A stretch of 7,452 nucleotides of DNA from Candidatus Krumholzibacteriia bacterium (GTDB taxonomy: Bacteria > Krumholzibacteriota > Krumholzibacteriia > LZORAL124-64-63). Each line of letters starts with the position of its first letter. The first letter of the stretch is position 1. The translations under genes were made by a program, and so were the position numbers. Positions 1 through 5,588 of this stretch are shown piece by piece. The stretch spans positions 1-7,452 of the forward strand of contig DAOVTU010000126.1 of the NCBI GenBank assembly GCA_030632925.1. Reading direction: 5' to 3'. Below the pieces are notes generated by a model. It saw only the letters and a list, made by a program, of their open reading frames with translations. It made no database searches and was not told the DNA's origin.

Positions 1-74
1 AAAGCCGGCGCCGCCAGCACCACTGCCATCAGGGCAGCCACGGACCACCAGCGAAGAAACCTTCTATTGCGCAT
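1..74 (-). CDS. Exported protein, N-terminal fragment (signal peptide only)
   Basis: Only the first 24 codons lie in the window; the gene continues past the left edge. They read MRNRRFLRWWSVAALMAVVL, then AAPA: an Arg-rich n-region, a hydrophobic core and an Ala-rich end. This is a clear Sec signal peptide, so the product leaves the cytoplasm. The ATG at 74 is preferred because AAGAAGG (minus strand, 90-84) lies 9 bases upstream. An in-frame ATG at 83 overlaps the previous stop as ATGA, but it abuts the ribosome binding site directly. The tight junction places it in the cytochrome/propeller operon. Function cannot be read from this fragment. From context it could be an outer-membrane porin, another cytochrome or another propeller protein, but that is a guess. 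Confidence 0.75.
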   Translation of the reverse strand, partial: MRNRRFLRWWSVAALMAVVLAAPA

Positions 75-79
75 GACCG

Positions 80-1114
80 TCATCCTTCTTTTGTATCCGG
101 CAGGTACCGGAACACCTGGACCCGATTGTTGATCGAGTCCACGACATAAATCCTGTCTTCAGAGTCGGTGCATATGCCGGCCGGCAGGCGAAACTGCCCG
201 GCCTTCGGACCCTGGGCGCCAAATTTCAGCAGCAGTTGCCCATCGGGGCTGAAGACCTGCACGTTGTTGCTCAGGGCATCGGTCACGTACAGGTTGCCAT
301 CGGAATCGAAGGCCACCGCCCGCGGACGGGCCAGGCTGCCCATGCCTCTGGGGCCGGGCCCGAAGCTGGAAACGTATTGCCCCTCAAGGTCAAATACCTG
401 CACGGCGAAGTGGAACGAATCCACCACGTAAACCAGATTGTCCGGCGTGATGGTGATGCCCAGAGGGTGATAAAATTCGCCCTGCATATCTCCGCGCCCG
501 CCAAAGGCTGTCAGGTATTCACCAGCCGCCGAAAATACGACCACTTCGTGCCGGTTGGAGTCCACCACGTAGAGGTTGCCGTTGGCCTCGGACCGCACCA
601 TGCCCACCGGCGATATCAGATGGCCTTCGCCGAGGAAGTGCAGGAAATTTCCCTCAGCATCAAAAACAACCAGCTTGCGCAAGCCGGTGTCCGCCACGAT
701 CAAAGTGCCGTCGGTATCGACCATGATGTTGACCGGTTCGGCCAGGCGACCGTAGGGTCCCAGGCTTTCCAGGGTCGACGACTTGCCACTGTCGAAATCG
801 AGAATGAGAATGCTCTTGGTCGCCGTATCGGCCAAAAGCAGCCGACCGTTGCTGTCCAGGGCCAGGCCGTAGGGCTTGCCCAGGGCGTGGTCCGGCGATT
901 TGCCGAATATGAAATCGTTGATCTTGCCCCAGAAACCGCGTTGCAGGTCCGAGCTGCCTGTGATTGTGCGTTCGTACACGACACGGGGCTCGCGAGGCGG
1001 CGGCGGCCAACCCAACTGCTCGGTGATCGGTGGCTTGCCGCCACAGCCGGACAGGGCCACCAGCAGCAGCACCGGCGCACAGATCAAATTGAATTTGCCC
1101 AGGATGCGCTTCAT
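80..1114 (-). CDS. Six-repeat NHL beta-propeller lipoprotein
   Basis: This 344-residue protein has a lipoprotein signal peptide: a basic start (MKR), a hydrophobic stretch and the lipobox LSGC at residues 21-24, so Cys24 is the predicted lipid anchor. A proline-rich linker (WPPPPREPR, 36-44) leads to six NHL repeats from about residue 80 to 337. Each repeat has the pattern P.G......G.(L/I)(Y/L)V.D....(V/I).VF, for example near ADTGLRKLVVFD and VVDSINNRVQVF. Six repeats fit one closed six-bladed propeller. There is no heme motif and no evident catalytic residue, so a binding or scaffold role outside the inner membrane is inferred. From memory, propeller lipoproteins with this WPPPP-type linker occur beside multiheme cytochrome genes in Geobacter-like bacteria. 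The ATG shares one base with the stop of the decaheme gene upstream (TAATG), and GGAG sits 8 bases before it, suggesting translational coupling. The partner and the membrane that holds it are unknown. Confidence 0.9.
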   Translation of the reverse strand: MKRILGKFNLICAPVLLLVALSGCGGKPPITEQLGWPPPPREPRVVYERTITGSSDLQRGFWGKINDFIFGKSPDHALGKPYGLALDSNGRLLLADTATKSILILDFDSGKSSTLESLGPYGRLAEPVNIMVDTDGTLIVADTGLRKLVVFDAEGNFLHFLGEGHLISPVGMVRSEANGNLYVVDSNRHEVVVFSAAGEYLTAFGGRGDMQGEFYHPLGITITPDNLVYVVDSFHFAVQVFDLEGQYVSSFGPGPRGMGSLARPRAVAFDSDGNLYVTDALSNNVQVFSPDGQLLLKFGAQGPKAGQFRLPAGICTDSEDRIYVVDSINNRVQVFRYLPDTKEG

Positions 1115-2238
1115 TACTCATGCTCCGGATGACAGCCCAGGCACAGGTTCGCGCCTTTGCTTTTCAACAGGTTCGGTGCTTGCGAACCATGGGCAAAATG
1201 GCAGGTCAGGCATTCCAACTTGCCGTTCTCGGTCAATGGCAGACTTGTTGCCATTTTCAGATTCGGTTTCACGCCAAAGGGGTGCTTGTGCTTGGCCATC
1301 TCGGTGGACCGGTCGTGGCACTCGAAACACAGCTCGCTCGAAGCCGAGACCAGCACCCAGCGGTTGCCCGTCGCGTGGGGGTCGTGGCATCTCACACACT
1401 GGCCGTCCTTGAAGGGCGCGTGTTGAACCGGCGAGGTGCTGCCCTCCACATCAGTGTGGCAATACAGGCACAGCACGGGCACCGGCGTGCGCAGGTTTTT
1501 GTCGAAAACCGATCCGTGGGGATTGTGGCAAACCGTACAGGTGCCGCCGGCCACCGGACCGTGAATGAAGTCCTGGGCAAATTCCCCGATTTTGTCCTTG
1601 TGGCACAGAAAGCAGGGGTTCATTTCGGAAAAACCCGTCATCTCGCCGGCTTTCAAATCGGCTTCGATGCGGTGGCAGTTCGTGCACACCTGCATGTCGT
1701 TGGTCGAGTGGGAAACAAAGCGTTCCTTGATCACCGGATGGCAAGCCAGGCACCAGTCCGCATCCTGCCCCACGCCGGAATTTTCGTTTCCGTCATGGCA
1801 ATCGAGGCACAACTCGTGGTCATCGCGGCCGTGAAAAACGTAGCGCGTAAAGACCTTCTGATATTTGGAGGGAATGCGTGGCCCGCACATCACGTCCAAC
1901 GTGACCGACGGGGTCCCCCAGTCATTCTTGCCCAGGTCGGTGTCCTGCCCCAACAGGGCCGCCGGGTTCTTGACCGTAATCTCGTTCAGCCCGTAGGGCA
2001 GATGTACCAGAAAATGGAACAGGGAATCCCGCACGGTGGTCGTGCCGACAATCTCGCCGTTCAGCTCAATGACCACTTCGGGACAGGTGGTCCGGCCCAC
2101 CACATGGATACGGGGCAACTCGGTGCTGACCTGGGTGTCAGGGGCCAGAATCTCCAGTCCCAGCGCCGTATTTTGCGGCACCATAAAGAGGACCGTAAAG
2201 AGGACCCAAACAATCTGTTTTTGAAAAACGTTATTCAT
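1114..2238 (-). CDS. Decaheme c-type cytochrome with N-terminal beta-sandwich-like domain
   Basis: This 374-residue exported electron carrier begins with a signal peptide (residues 1 to about 27, ending near TALG). Residues 28-115 are heme-free and beta-rich, reading like a bacterial Ig-type domain (ELPRIHVVGRTT, VVIELNGEIVGTT, YGLNEITVKN), with Cys52 and Cys118 as the only non-heme cysteines after the signal peptide. Ten CXXCH sites follow, with first cysteines at 144, 163, 185, 209, 234, 257, 281, 304, 343 and 366, so ten covalent hemes are expected. The later ones alternate between CHxxH (CHNPH, CHDPH, CHFAH) and plain sites, as in doubled-CXXCH proteins. The start is uncertain. The ATG at 2238 gives the best signal peptide but has no clear ribosome binding site. 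In-frame ATGs at 2250 and 2280 lie inside the strong hairpin just upstream. The last codons overlap the lipoprotein gene. Probable role: periplasmic or cell-surface electron transfer. Confidence 0.92.
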   Translation of the reverse strand: MNNVFQKQIVWVLFTVLFMVPQNTALGLEILAPDTQVSTELPRIHVVGRTTCPEVVIELNGEIVGTTTVRDSLFHFLVHLPYGLNEITVKNPAALLGQDTDLGKNDWGTPSVTLDVMCGPRIPSKYQKVFTRYVFHGRDDHELCLDCHDGNENSGVGQDADWCLACHPVIKERFVSHSTNDMQVCTNCHRIEADLKAGEMTGFSEMNPCFLCHKDKIGEFAQDFIHGPVAGGTCTVCHNPHGSVFDKNLRTPVPVLCLYCHTDVEGSTSPVQHAPFKDGQCVRCHDPHATGNRWVLVSASSELCFECHDRSTEMAKHKHPFGVKPNLKMATSLPLTENGKLECLTCHFAHGSQAPNLLKSKGANLCLGCHPEHE

Positions 2239-2247
2239 AGACAACCA

Positions 2248-2281
2248 CATGGGGGTCCGGGTATGAACCCGGACCCCCATG
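2248..2281 (-). promoter_or_regulatory. Perfect 15-bp hairpin between the two cytochrome genes
   Basis: Bases 2248-2262 and 2267-2281 are exact reverse complements around a 4-base loop: a GC-rich 15-bp stem without mismatches. In the operon transcript it forms after the stop of the first cytochrome (2313) and ends 9 bases before the ATG of the second (2238). No U-run follows it, so it is not a textbook intrinsic terminator. It could reduce read-through, protect the 3' end of the upstream message, or hide the start region of the second cytochrome gene. The structure is seen directly; the role is inferred. Confidence 0.6.
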
Positions 2282-2287
2282 GCAAAG

Positions 2288-2309
2288 AAAGTCGTCCGAG
2301 GACGATTTT
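2288..2309 (-). terminator. Weak terminator-like hairpin after the modular cytochrome
   Basis: On the minus strand a 9-bp stem (one G-U pair, 4-base loop CTCG) begins 3 bases after the TAA stop at 2313. It is preceded by A residues and followed by CTTTCTTTG. The stem and pyrimidine-rich tail resemble a leaky intrinsic terminator, which would leave the upstream cytochrome message more abundant than the downstream genes. The T-run is interrupted, so termination would be partial at best. Confidence 0.4.
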
Positions 2310-2312
2310 GCT

Positions 2313-3440
2313 TTAGTTCGCCGTATGACACCGCACACACAGCTCATTCTGGGCACCGTTGTCTTCACGCAGGAAGAAACTGCTGGTCGCCAGACCAACG
2401 CGATGCACCGAGTGGCAGGTTTCACAGACGATGAAGTCGGCGGTACCGGAATAATCCGCACCAGCGTTGCCATCTTCATTGATCTGGTCAGCCCAGGGCA
2501 GAGCCGGGCCAGCCGAGGTGTTCATCGTATTGCTCGCCACGGCAACACCGGCGGGATGCGAAGCAGCCCCACCGAAGGCCGGCGCCGTACCACCGGAGTG
2601 GCAGGACACGCAGAAGGCCGAGTCGTCGTTGTTGGCAATCAGGATGTGACCGTTGTCCGCCGAAGCAGGAGCGTGCACGTCGTGACATTCGTTGCAACCA
2701 CCGATGGGGAAAGAGCCGCCCGTGGTGTAGGTCGGGTGCTTGGTCTCAGCGCCACCGTTGGTGGTTTCGTTGTAGTCGAAGTTGTCCGCCACGATCGTGT
2801 AACCGTTCGCGTCGTTATGGCAGTCAATGCAGAACTGGCCATAGCCGGAGGACATGTTGTCTTCCAGAAGGATTGGGTGGGTCAGACCGGCAATGGGAGC
2901 CGTCTGGTTGGCCGCACCGTGAGCCGAGTGGCAGTCGTTGCAGTTGAAGGTCGTGCCACTGGTGTAATGCTCCATACCCGCGGTATGATCGCCCAGGCCA
3001 CCTTCATTGGTATCATCGTGACAGGTCACGCAATAGGTACCCGAAACGGCATCGATGGCCACCAACAGGAAGCTACCCGTACCTTCGTTGTGCACATCAT
3101 GACAGGACGAGGCATCGCCGGAACAGTCGTTGCCGACGGTGACTTTGTGCTGTTCCAAAGCCGTGTTGAAGGCCGTAGCCGTACCGGCGGTGGTGACAGA
3201 ACCGTCATGACAAGTGTAGCACAGGTTACCGACGGCCGAATAGGTCGTTCCGACGGTGCTGCCCCACAGGTTGTCTCCCAAGGCATTATGAGGGGTGTGG
3301 CAGGCTTCGCAAAGAGGCTTCGCGCCACCGCTGCCGGCCCAACCGGTGAGATCGTGTTTGCCACCGGTAACACCGGCCATGGCCACGACGGGAATTGCGA
3401 CTAGAGCGCAGGCCAGAGCGAAAATTTTGAGCGCTTTCAC
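2313..3440 (-). CDS. Modular ten-heme c-type cytochrome (five two-heme modules)
   Basis: This 375-residue exported protein has a signal peptide ending near VVAMA (residue 22). Nine CXXCH sites start at Cys44, 74, 137, 167, 204, 249, 277, 339 and 368. A tenth probable site is CSGDASSCH (106-114), a CX6CH variant. Sites alternate: the odd ones read CHxxH (CHTPH, CHDVH, CHSAH, CHDVH, CHSVH) and the even ones have no such second histidine (CHDG, CHDD, CHND, CHSG, CHTA). This gives five repeated two-heme modules of the doubled-CXXCH type, most with a further His upstream (29, 98, 158, 235, 295). Thirteen histidines remain beyond the ten proximal ones, enough for bis-His ligation throughout. At about 35 residues per heme there is little room for other domains, so it is an electron wire or carrier rather than an enzyme. 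The GTG start at 3440 is supported by AGAGGAG seven bases upstream. It is second in the operon, between a propeller protein and another ten-heme cytochrome. Confidence 0.95.
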   Translation of the reverse strand: MKALKIFALACALVAIPVVAMAGVTGGKHDLTGWAGSGGAKPLCEACHTPHNALGDNLWGSTVGTTYSAVGNLCYTCHDGSVTTAGTATAFNTALEQHKVTVGNDCSGDASSCHDVHNEGTGSFLLVAIDAVSGTYCVTCHDDTNEGGLGDHTAGMEHYTSGTTFNCNDCHSAHGAANQTAPIAGLTHPILLEDNMSSGYGQFCIDCHNDANGYTIVADNFDYNETTNGGAETKHPTYTTGGSFPIGGCNECHDVHAPASADNGHILIANNDDSAFCVSCHSGGTAPAFGGAASHPAGVAVASNTMNTSAGPALPWADQINEDGNAGADYSGTADFIVCETCHSVHRVGLATSSFFLREDNGAQNELCVRCHTAN

Positions 3441-3447
3441 GTTGGAA

Positions 3448-3454
3448 CTCCTCT
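3448..3454 (-). promoter_or_regulatory. Ribosome binding site deciding the GTG start of the modular cytochrome
   Basis: The minus strand reads AGAGGAG, then 7 bases, then GTG at 3440. This is the strongest ribosome binding site in the operon, and it fixes a GTG start directly before a good signal peptide (MKALKIFALA). Confidence 0.8.
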
Positions 3455-3474
3455 GTTACAACATGGTGAATGGA

Positions 3475-3491
3475 CGGGGAATCATTCCCCG
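3475..3491 (-). promoter_or_regulatory. Short GC hairpin in the 57-base gap upstream of the modular cytochrome
   Basis: Bases 3475-3481 and 3485-3491 form a perfect 7-bp stem around a 3-base loop. In the transcript it lies 6 bases after the stop of the FN3/NHL gene and ahead of the AGAGGAG ribosome binding site of the cytochrome. No U-run follows, so termination is unlikely. It could be a message-processing or stability element. Confidence 0.35.
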
Positions 3492-3497
3492 GCCTAA

Positions 3498-5051
3498 CTA
3501 CTGGGACTTTATCTGGAAAACAGAGACTTTCTGGGCGAGGCGTTCCACCACGTACATTTTATCTCCTGTAAACCACATTCCACGGGGGGCTTCGAAAGAG
3601 TACTCGTCGTCAGCAGCCCCCAGGACCGATTTGACTTCGCCTTCAACAGTGAAGGACTGAATCAGGTGACTCATGCCGTCGGACACCCAAATCCGGCCGG
3701 CCGGATCCATTGCGATGCCCTTGGGACGGCCAAACGTGCCGGCGGAGTGCCCCGCCGAACCAAAGGCGCGGAGGAATTTCCCCTCCAGATCAAATTCGAC
3801 AATCCGGGTATTGAGAGCGTCGACGACACAGATGGTGCCATCGGCAGAAACGGTGAGTTGGTCCGGGAAGTTGAAGCCGGCGCCTTCGAGGCTGCGGCCA
3901 CCGACCACTTGCTTGATGACACCGTTGCCGTCGGTCACGAGCACCCGGTGATTGCCGGCGTCGGTGATCACCAGACGGCCGTCCGACAGAACAGCCAGTC
4001 CGTTGGGGCGCAGGGCCGATTCGCCCTCACCCGCGGGGATCTGAATCCGGCGGACATATGTTCCGTCTGCGGCAAAGACCTGAATATCGTTGCGTTGCAC
4101 ATCGCCCACGTAGACCTGATCCTGGCTGTCGATGGCCACGGTGAAGGGCATCAGGAATCCGCCCTCAATGTAGTCGGCGGGCTGGGTCCGTTGGTCCATC
4201 TTGTCGCCGATGCTGAACTTCGGCTTGCCCTTCGGGCCGTAGCAGTGGACCTGGCCATTGAGGGTATCGGTCAGGTAAATATTGCCCTGCGAGTTGAGGG
4301 CCAAATCCGAAGGCTGGTTCAAGGGCTCACCTGCGGGCGATTCCTTGATTTCGAACAGGTTGGTCAGCGTGACCGGATCCAGAACGACCACCACTTTTTC
4401 GGAAGCCGCTTCACGCTCGGCGGCACTGACGCCGAACTTGATCGACAGTTCGCTGGACTGGGGTGTCTCTTCGAATTCGGAATTCATCGCCGACAACACG
4501 TAGTAGTAGGTCGTGCCGGCAACCAGGCCGCTTCCCGCATCCACATAGCGGGAAGCTTCGGCGGTGCCGACCACTTCAAAGCCGCTGCCCGAAGTGGTCG
4601 AGCGCCAGACGTTGTACGCGATGGCATTGGGCACATCGTCCCAGTTCGCGAAAACCTTCTGGCGGTCGTAGCGCAGGCCGACCCAGGACGGGGCCTTGAA
4701 GCCACCGACGGTGCCAGGAATTTTGACCGACTTGGTACCGGAGTAGACCAGCGCGCCGCCCTCGGACACCGCGATCTTATAAGTGTAGGACGCGCCACCG
4801 GTCACTTCGGTATCGAAGTAGCGATCCTGATCCGTGCTGCCAATCTGAGCGTAGTCACCGGAATCGTCCTTGCGGAACACCAGGTACTCGGCCGCTCCAT
4901 CAACCTTGGACCACTTCAGACCAACCTTGCCCTTGACGAAGAAAGCGGCCATCAGATTTGGCGCCGCTGCCTGAGCCACAATGGCTGCACCCATAACCAA
5001 CAACAGCGAAAGAATCGCCAGGTGGGTCTTTTTGATCTGGATTGTGTTCAC
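3498..5051 (-). CDS. Secreted protein: two FN3-like domains plus six-repeat NHL propeller
   Basis: This 517-residue protein is the first gene of the operon. The GTG at 5051 is chosen because AAAGGA lies 8 bases upstream and the product then starts with a normal Sec signal peptide (MNTIQIKKTHLAILSLLLVM, cleavage near VAQA, about residue 28). A GTG at 5075 would add 8 residues but has only a weak ribosome binding site. Residues 31-112 and 117-207 are two fibronectin-III-like domains (VGLKWSKVDGAAEYLVFRK and VFANWDDVPNAIAYNVWRS mark the same strand pair in each). After a charged linker, six NHL repeats fill about 242-517, for example VITDAGNHRVLVTD and CVVDALNTRIVEFDLEG, fitting one six-bladed propeller. 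There is no lipobox and no heme motif. A role as an extracellular or periplasmic scaffold or docking partner for the cytochromes is inferred from context. The domain calls rest on strand patterns read by eye. Confidence 0.88.
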   Translation of the reverse strand: MNTIQIKKTHLAILSLLLVMGAAIVAQAAAPNLMAAFFVKGKVGLKWSKVDGAAEYLVFRKDDSGDYAQIGSTDQDRYFDTEVTGGASYTYKIAVSEGGALVYSGTKSVKIPGTVGGFKAPSWVGLRYDRQKVFANWDDVPNAIAYNVWRSTTSGSGFEVVGTAEASRYVDAGSGLVAGTTYYYVLSAMNSEFEETPQSSELSIKFGVSAAEREAASEKVVVVLDPVTLTNLFEIKESPAGEPLNQPSDLALNSQGNIYLTDTLNGQVHCYGPKGKPKFSIGDKMDQRTQPADYIEGGFLMPFTVAIDSQDQVYVGDVQRNDIQVFAADGTYVRRIQIPAGEGESALRPNGLAVLSDGRLVITDAGNHRVLVTDGNGVIKQVVGGRSLEGAGFNFPDQLTVSADGTICVVDALNTRIVEFDLEGKFLRAFGSAGHSAGTFGRPKGIAMDPAGRIWVSDGMSHLIQSFTVEGEVKSVLGAADDEYSFEAPRGMWFTGDKMYVVERLAQKVSVFQIKSQ

Positions 5052-5100
5052 GGTTTCATTCCTTTGTTTTGCCACGGCCTGTCGGGCACCCTGTTCGTGA

Positions 5101-5113
5101 ATTGTTTAACAAT
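5101..5113. repeat. Small inverted repeat in the operon leader
   Basis: ATTGTT-T-AACAAT is a perfect 6-bp inverted repeat with a one-base centre, 50 bases ahead of the GTG at 5051 and downstream of the proposed promoter. It could be an operator or a chance AT palindrome. Confidence 0.3.
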
Positions 5114-5214
5114 ATAAACTCCCACGCCCTCGGTAGAAGTTTTTTTTAACAGGTTACTCGTCTCTCTTCACAGGTCTTCGTTAGATATGTGACATTTTGA
5201 TGACCGCTGAGGAA

Positions 5215-5243
5215 ATCATACCGGACCAGCAGGTGATTAACAA
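5215..5243 (-). promoter_or_regulatory. Candidate sigma-70-type promoter of the cytochrome operon
   Basis: On the minus strand TTGTTA (5243-5238, 4 of 6 to TTGACA) is followed after exactly 17 bases by TATGAT (5220-5215, 5 of 6 to TATAAT). Transcription would start near 5208 and run leftward into the FN3/NHL gene, leaving a leader of about 155 bases. It is the best sigma-70 match I found in the gap by eye. I did not see a sigma-54 site. Confidence 0.5.
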
Positions 5244-5287
5244 AGAAAAAATACTGACTTATAGCCAAGACTGGGGCAGAAACCTGC

Positions 5288-5301
5288 TTTTTGCGCAAAA
5301 A
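5288..5301. repeat. 14-bp perfect palindrome upstream of the promoter
   Basis: TTTTTGCGCAAAAA is a fully symmetric 14-bp palindrome centred about 87 bases upstream of the inferred transcription start. Position and symmetry suit a dimeric activator or a nucleoid protein. No specific regulator is recognised. Confidence 0.4.
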
Positions 5302-5308
5302 CCGCAGA

Positions 5309-5331
5309 GTTATTGATGTTATTTTAATAAC
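5309..5331. repeat. Three GTTATT half-sites (direct plus inverted)
   Basis: GTTATT occurs at 5309-5314 and 5318-5323, and its reverse complement AATAAC at 5326-5331. The last two form a 6-2-6 inverted repeat, and the first is a direct copy 9 bases away. The arrangement lies upstream of the promoter candidate and looks operator-like, but AT-rich DNA produces such patterns by chance. Confidence 0.35.
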
Positions 5332-5588
5332 TTGCAATTTCGGGATACAAGTCACAGCAGCAAGGCAAAGGGGCCCCATCTCACAAGTGTGGTGTACCTA
5401 ATGAGTTAAAACGATGCAAATCTGAGCAGTCCAGGCGGGTCGCGGTGACGCGGTCGTGACAAAAGAGGCCTCTCTCGAATTGAAAAAGGCACTCATTTTC
5501 TTTTATGACGAAAAAAAAACAGGTTTTGGGAACATTTTCACCCTCTATCACCCTCTCGGAAGGTAGGAGATGAAAACCAGCTTCTTCC

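Larger units (their letters stand above)
5052..5588. other. 537-base intergenic region, AT-richer, regulatory
   Basis: No convincing gene is present. The stretch is visibly AT-richer than the flanking genes, with A/T runs near 5140-5148 and 5511-5519. On the minus strand it carries a candidate promoter (5243-5215), giving a leader of about 155 bases before the operon. Upstream of that are palindromes at 5288-5301 and 5309-5331. A 10-base tandem (TCACCCTCT twice, 5538-5546 and 5548-5556) lies nearer the right-hand gene. I see no riboswitch core, tRNA or strong terminator for the gene on the right. Confidence 0.7.

Noticed and set aside
2217..2229. GTTTTTGAAAAAC inverted repeat inside the first codons of the second decaheme cytochrome.
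   Set aside because: It is a weak A/T stem with a one-base centre and is explained by ordinary coding sequence of the signal peptide.
1120..2316. Long plus-strand open frame opposite the second decaheme cytochrome; similar long plus-strand frames oppose the other operon genes (236-1132, 2325-3404, 3666-5117).
   Set aside because: They are mirror images of strongly coding minus-strand genes in GC-rich DNA. Their translations lack domains and signal peptides, while the minus strand shows heme motifs and NHL repeats.
5274..5290. GG-N10-GC arrangement on the plus strand resembling a sigma-54 promoter.
   Set aside because: The flanking consensus bases do not match, and it points away from the operon toward a region with no plus-strand gene.
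5146..5379. 77-codon minus-strand open frame in the intergenic gap.
   Set aside because: Its ATG has no properly spaced ribosome binding site, its composition is that of AT-rich non-coding DNA, and it overlaps the promoter candidate and palindromes.
5052..5400. GEMM-type cyclic dinucleotide riboswitch ahead of the cytochrome operon, as found before some Geobacter cytochrome genes.
   Set aside because: I could not find the conserved core (ACGCAAAGCC-like segment with tetraloop-receptor elements) on the minus strand. A covariance-model scan would settle it.
5464..5473. AGAGGCCTCT palindrome followed on the minus strand by TTTTG, as terminator of the gene at 6413-5589.
   Set aside because: The palindrome has no room for a loop without opening most of the stem, and the T-run is short.
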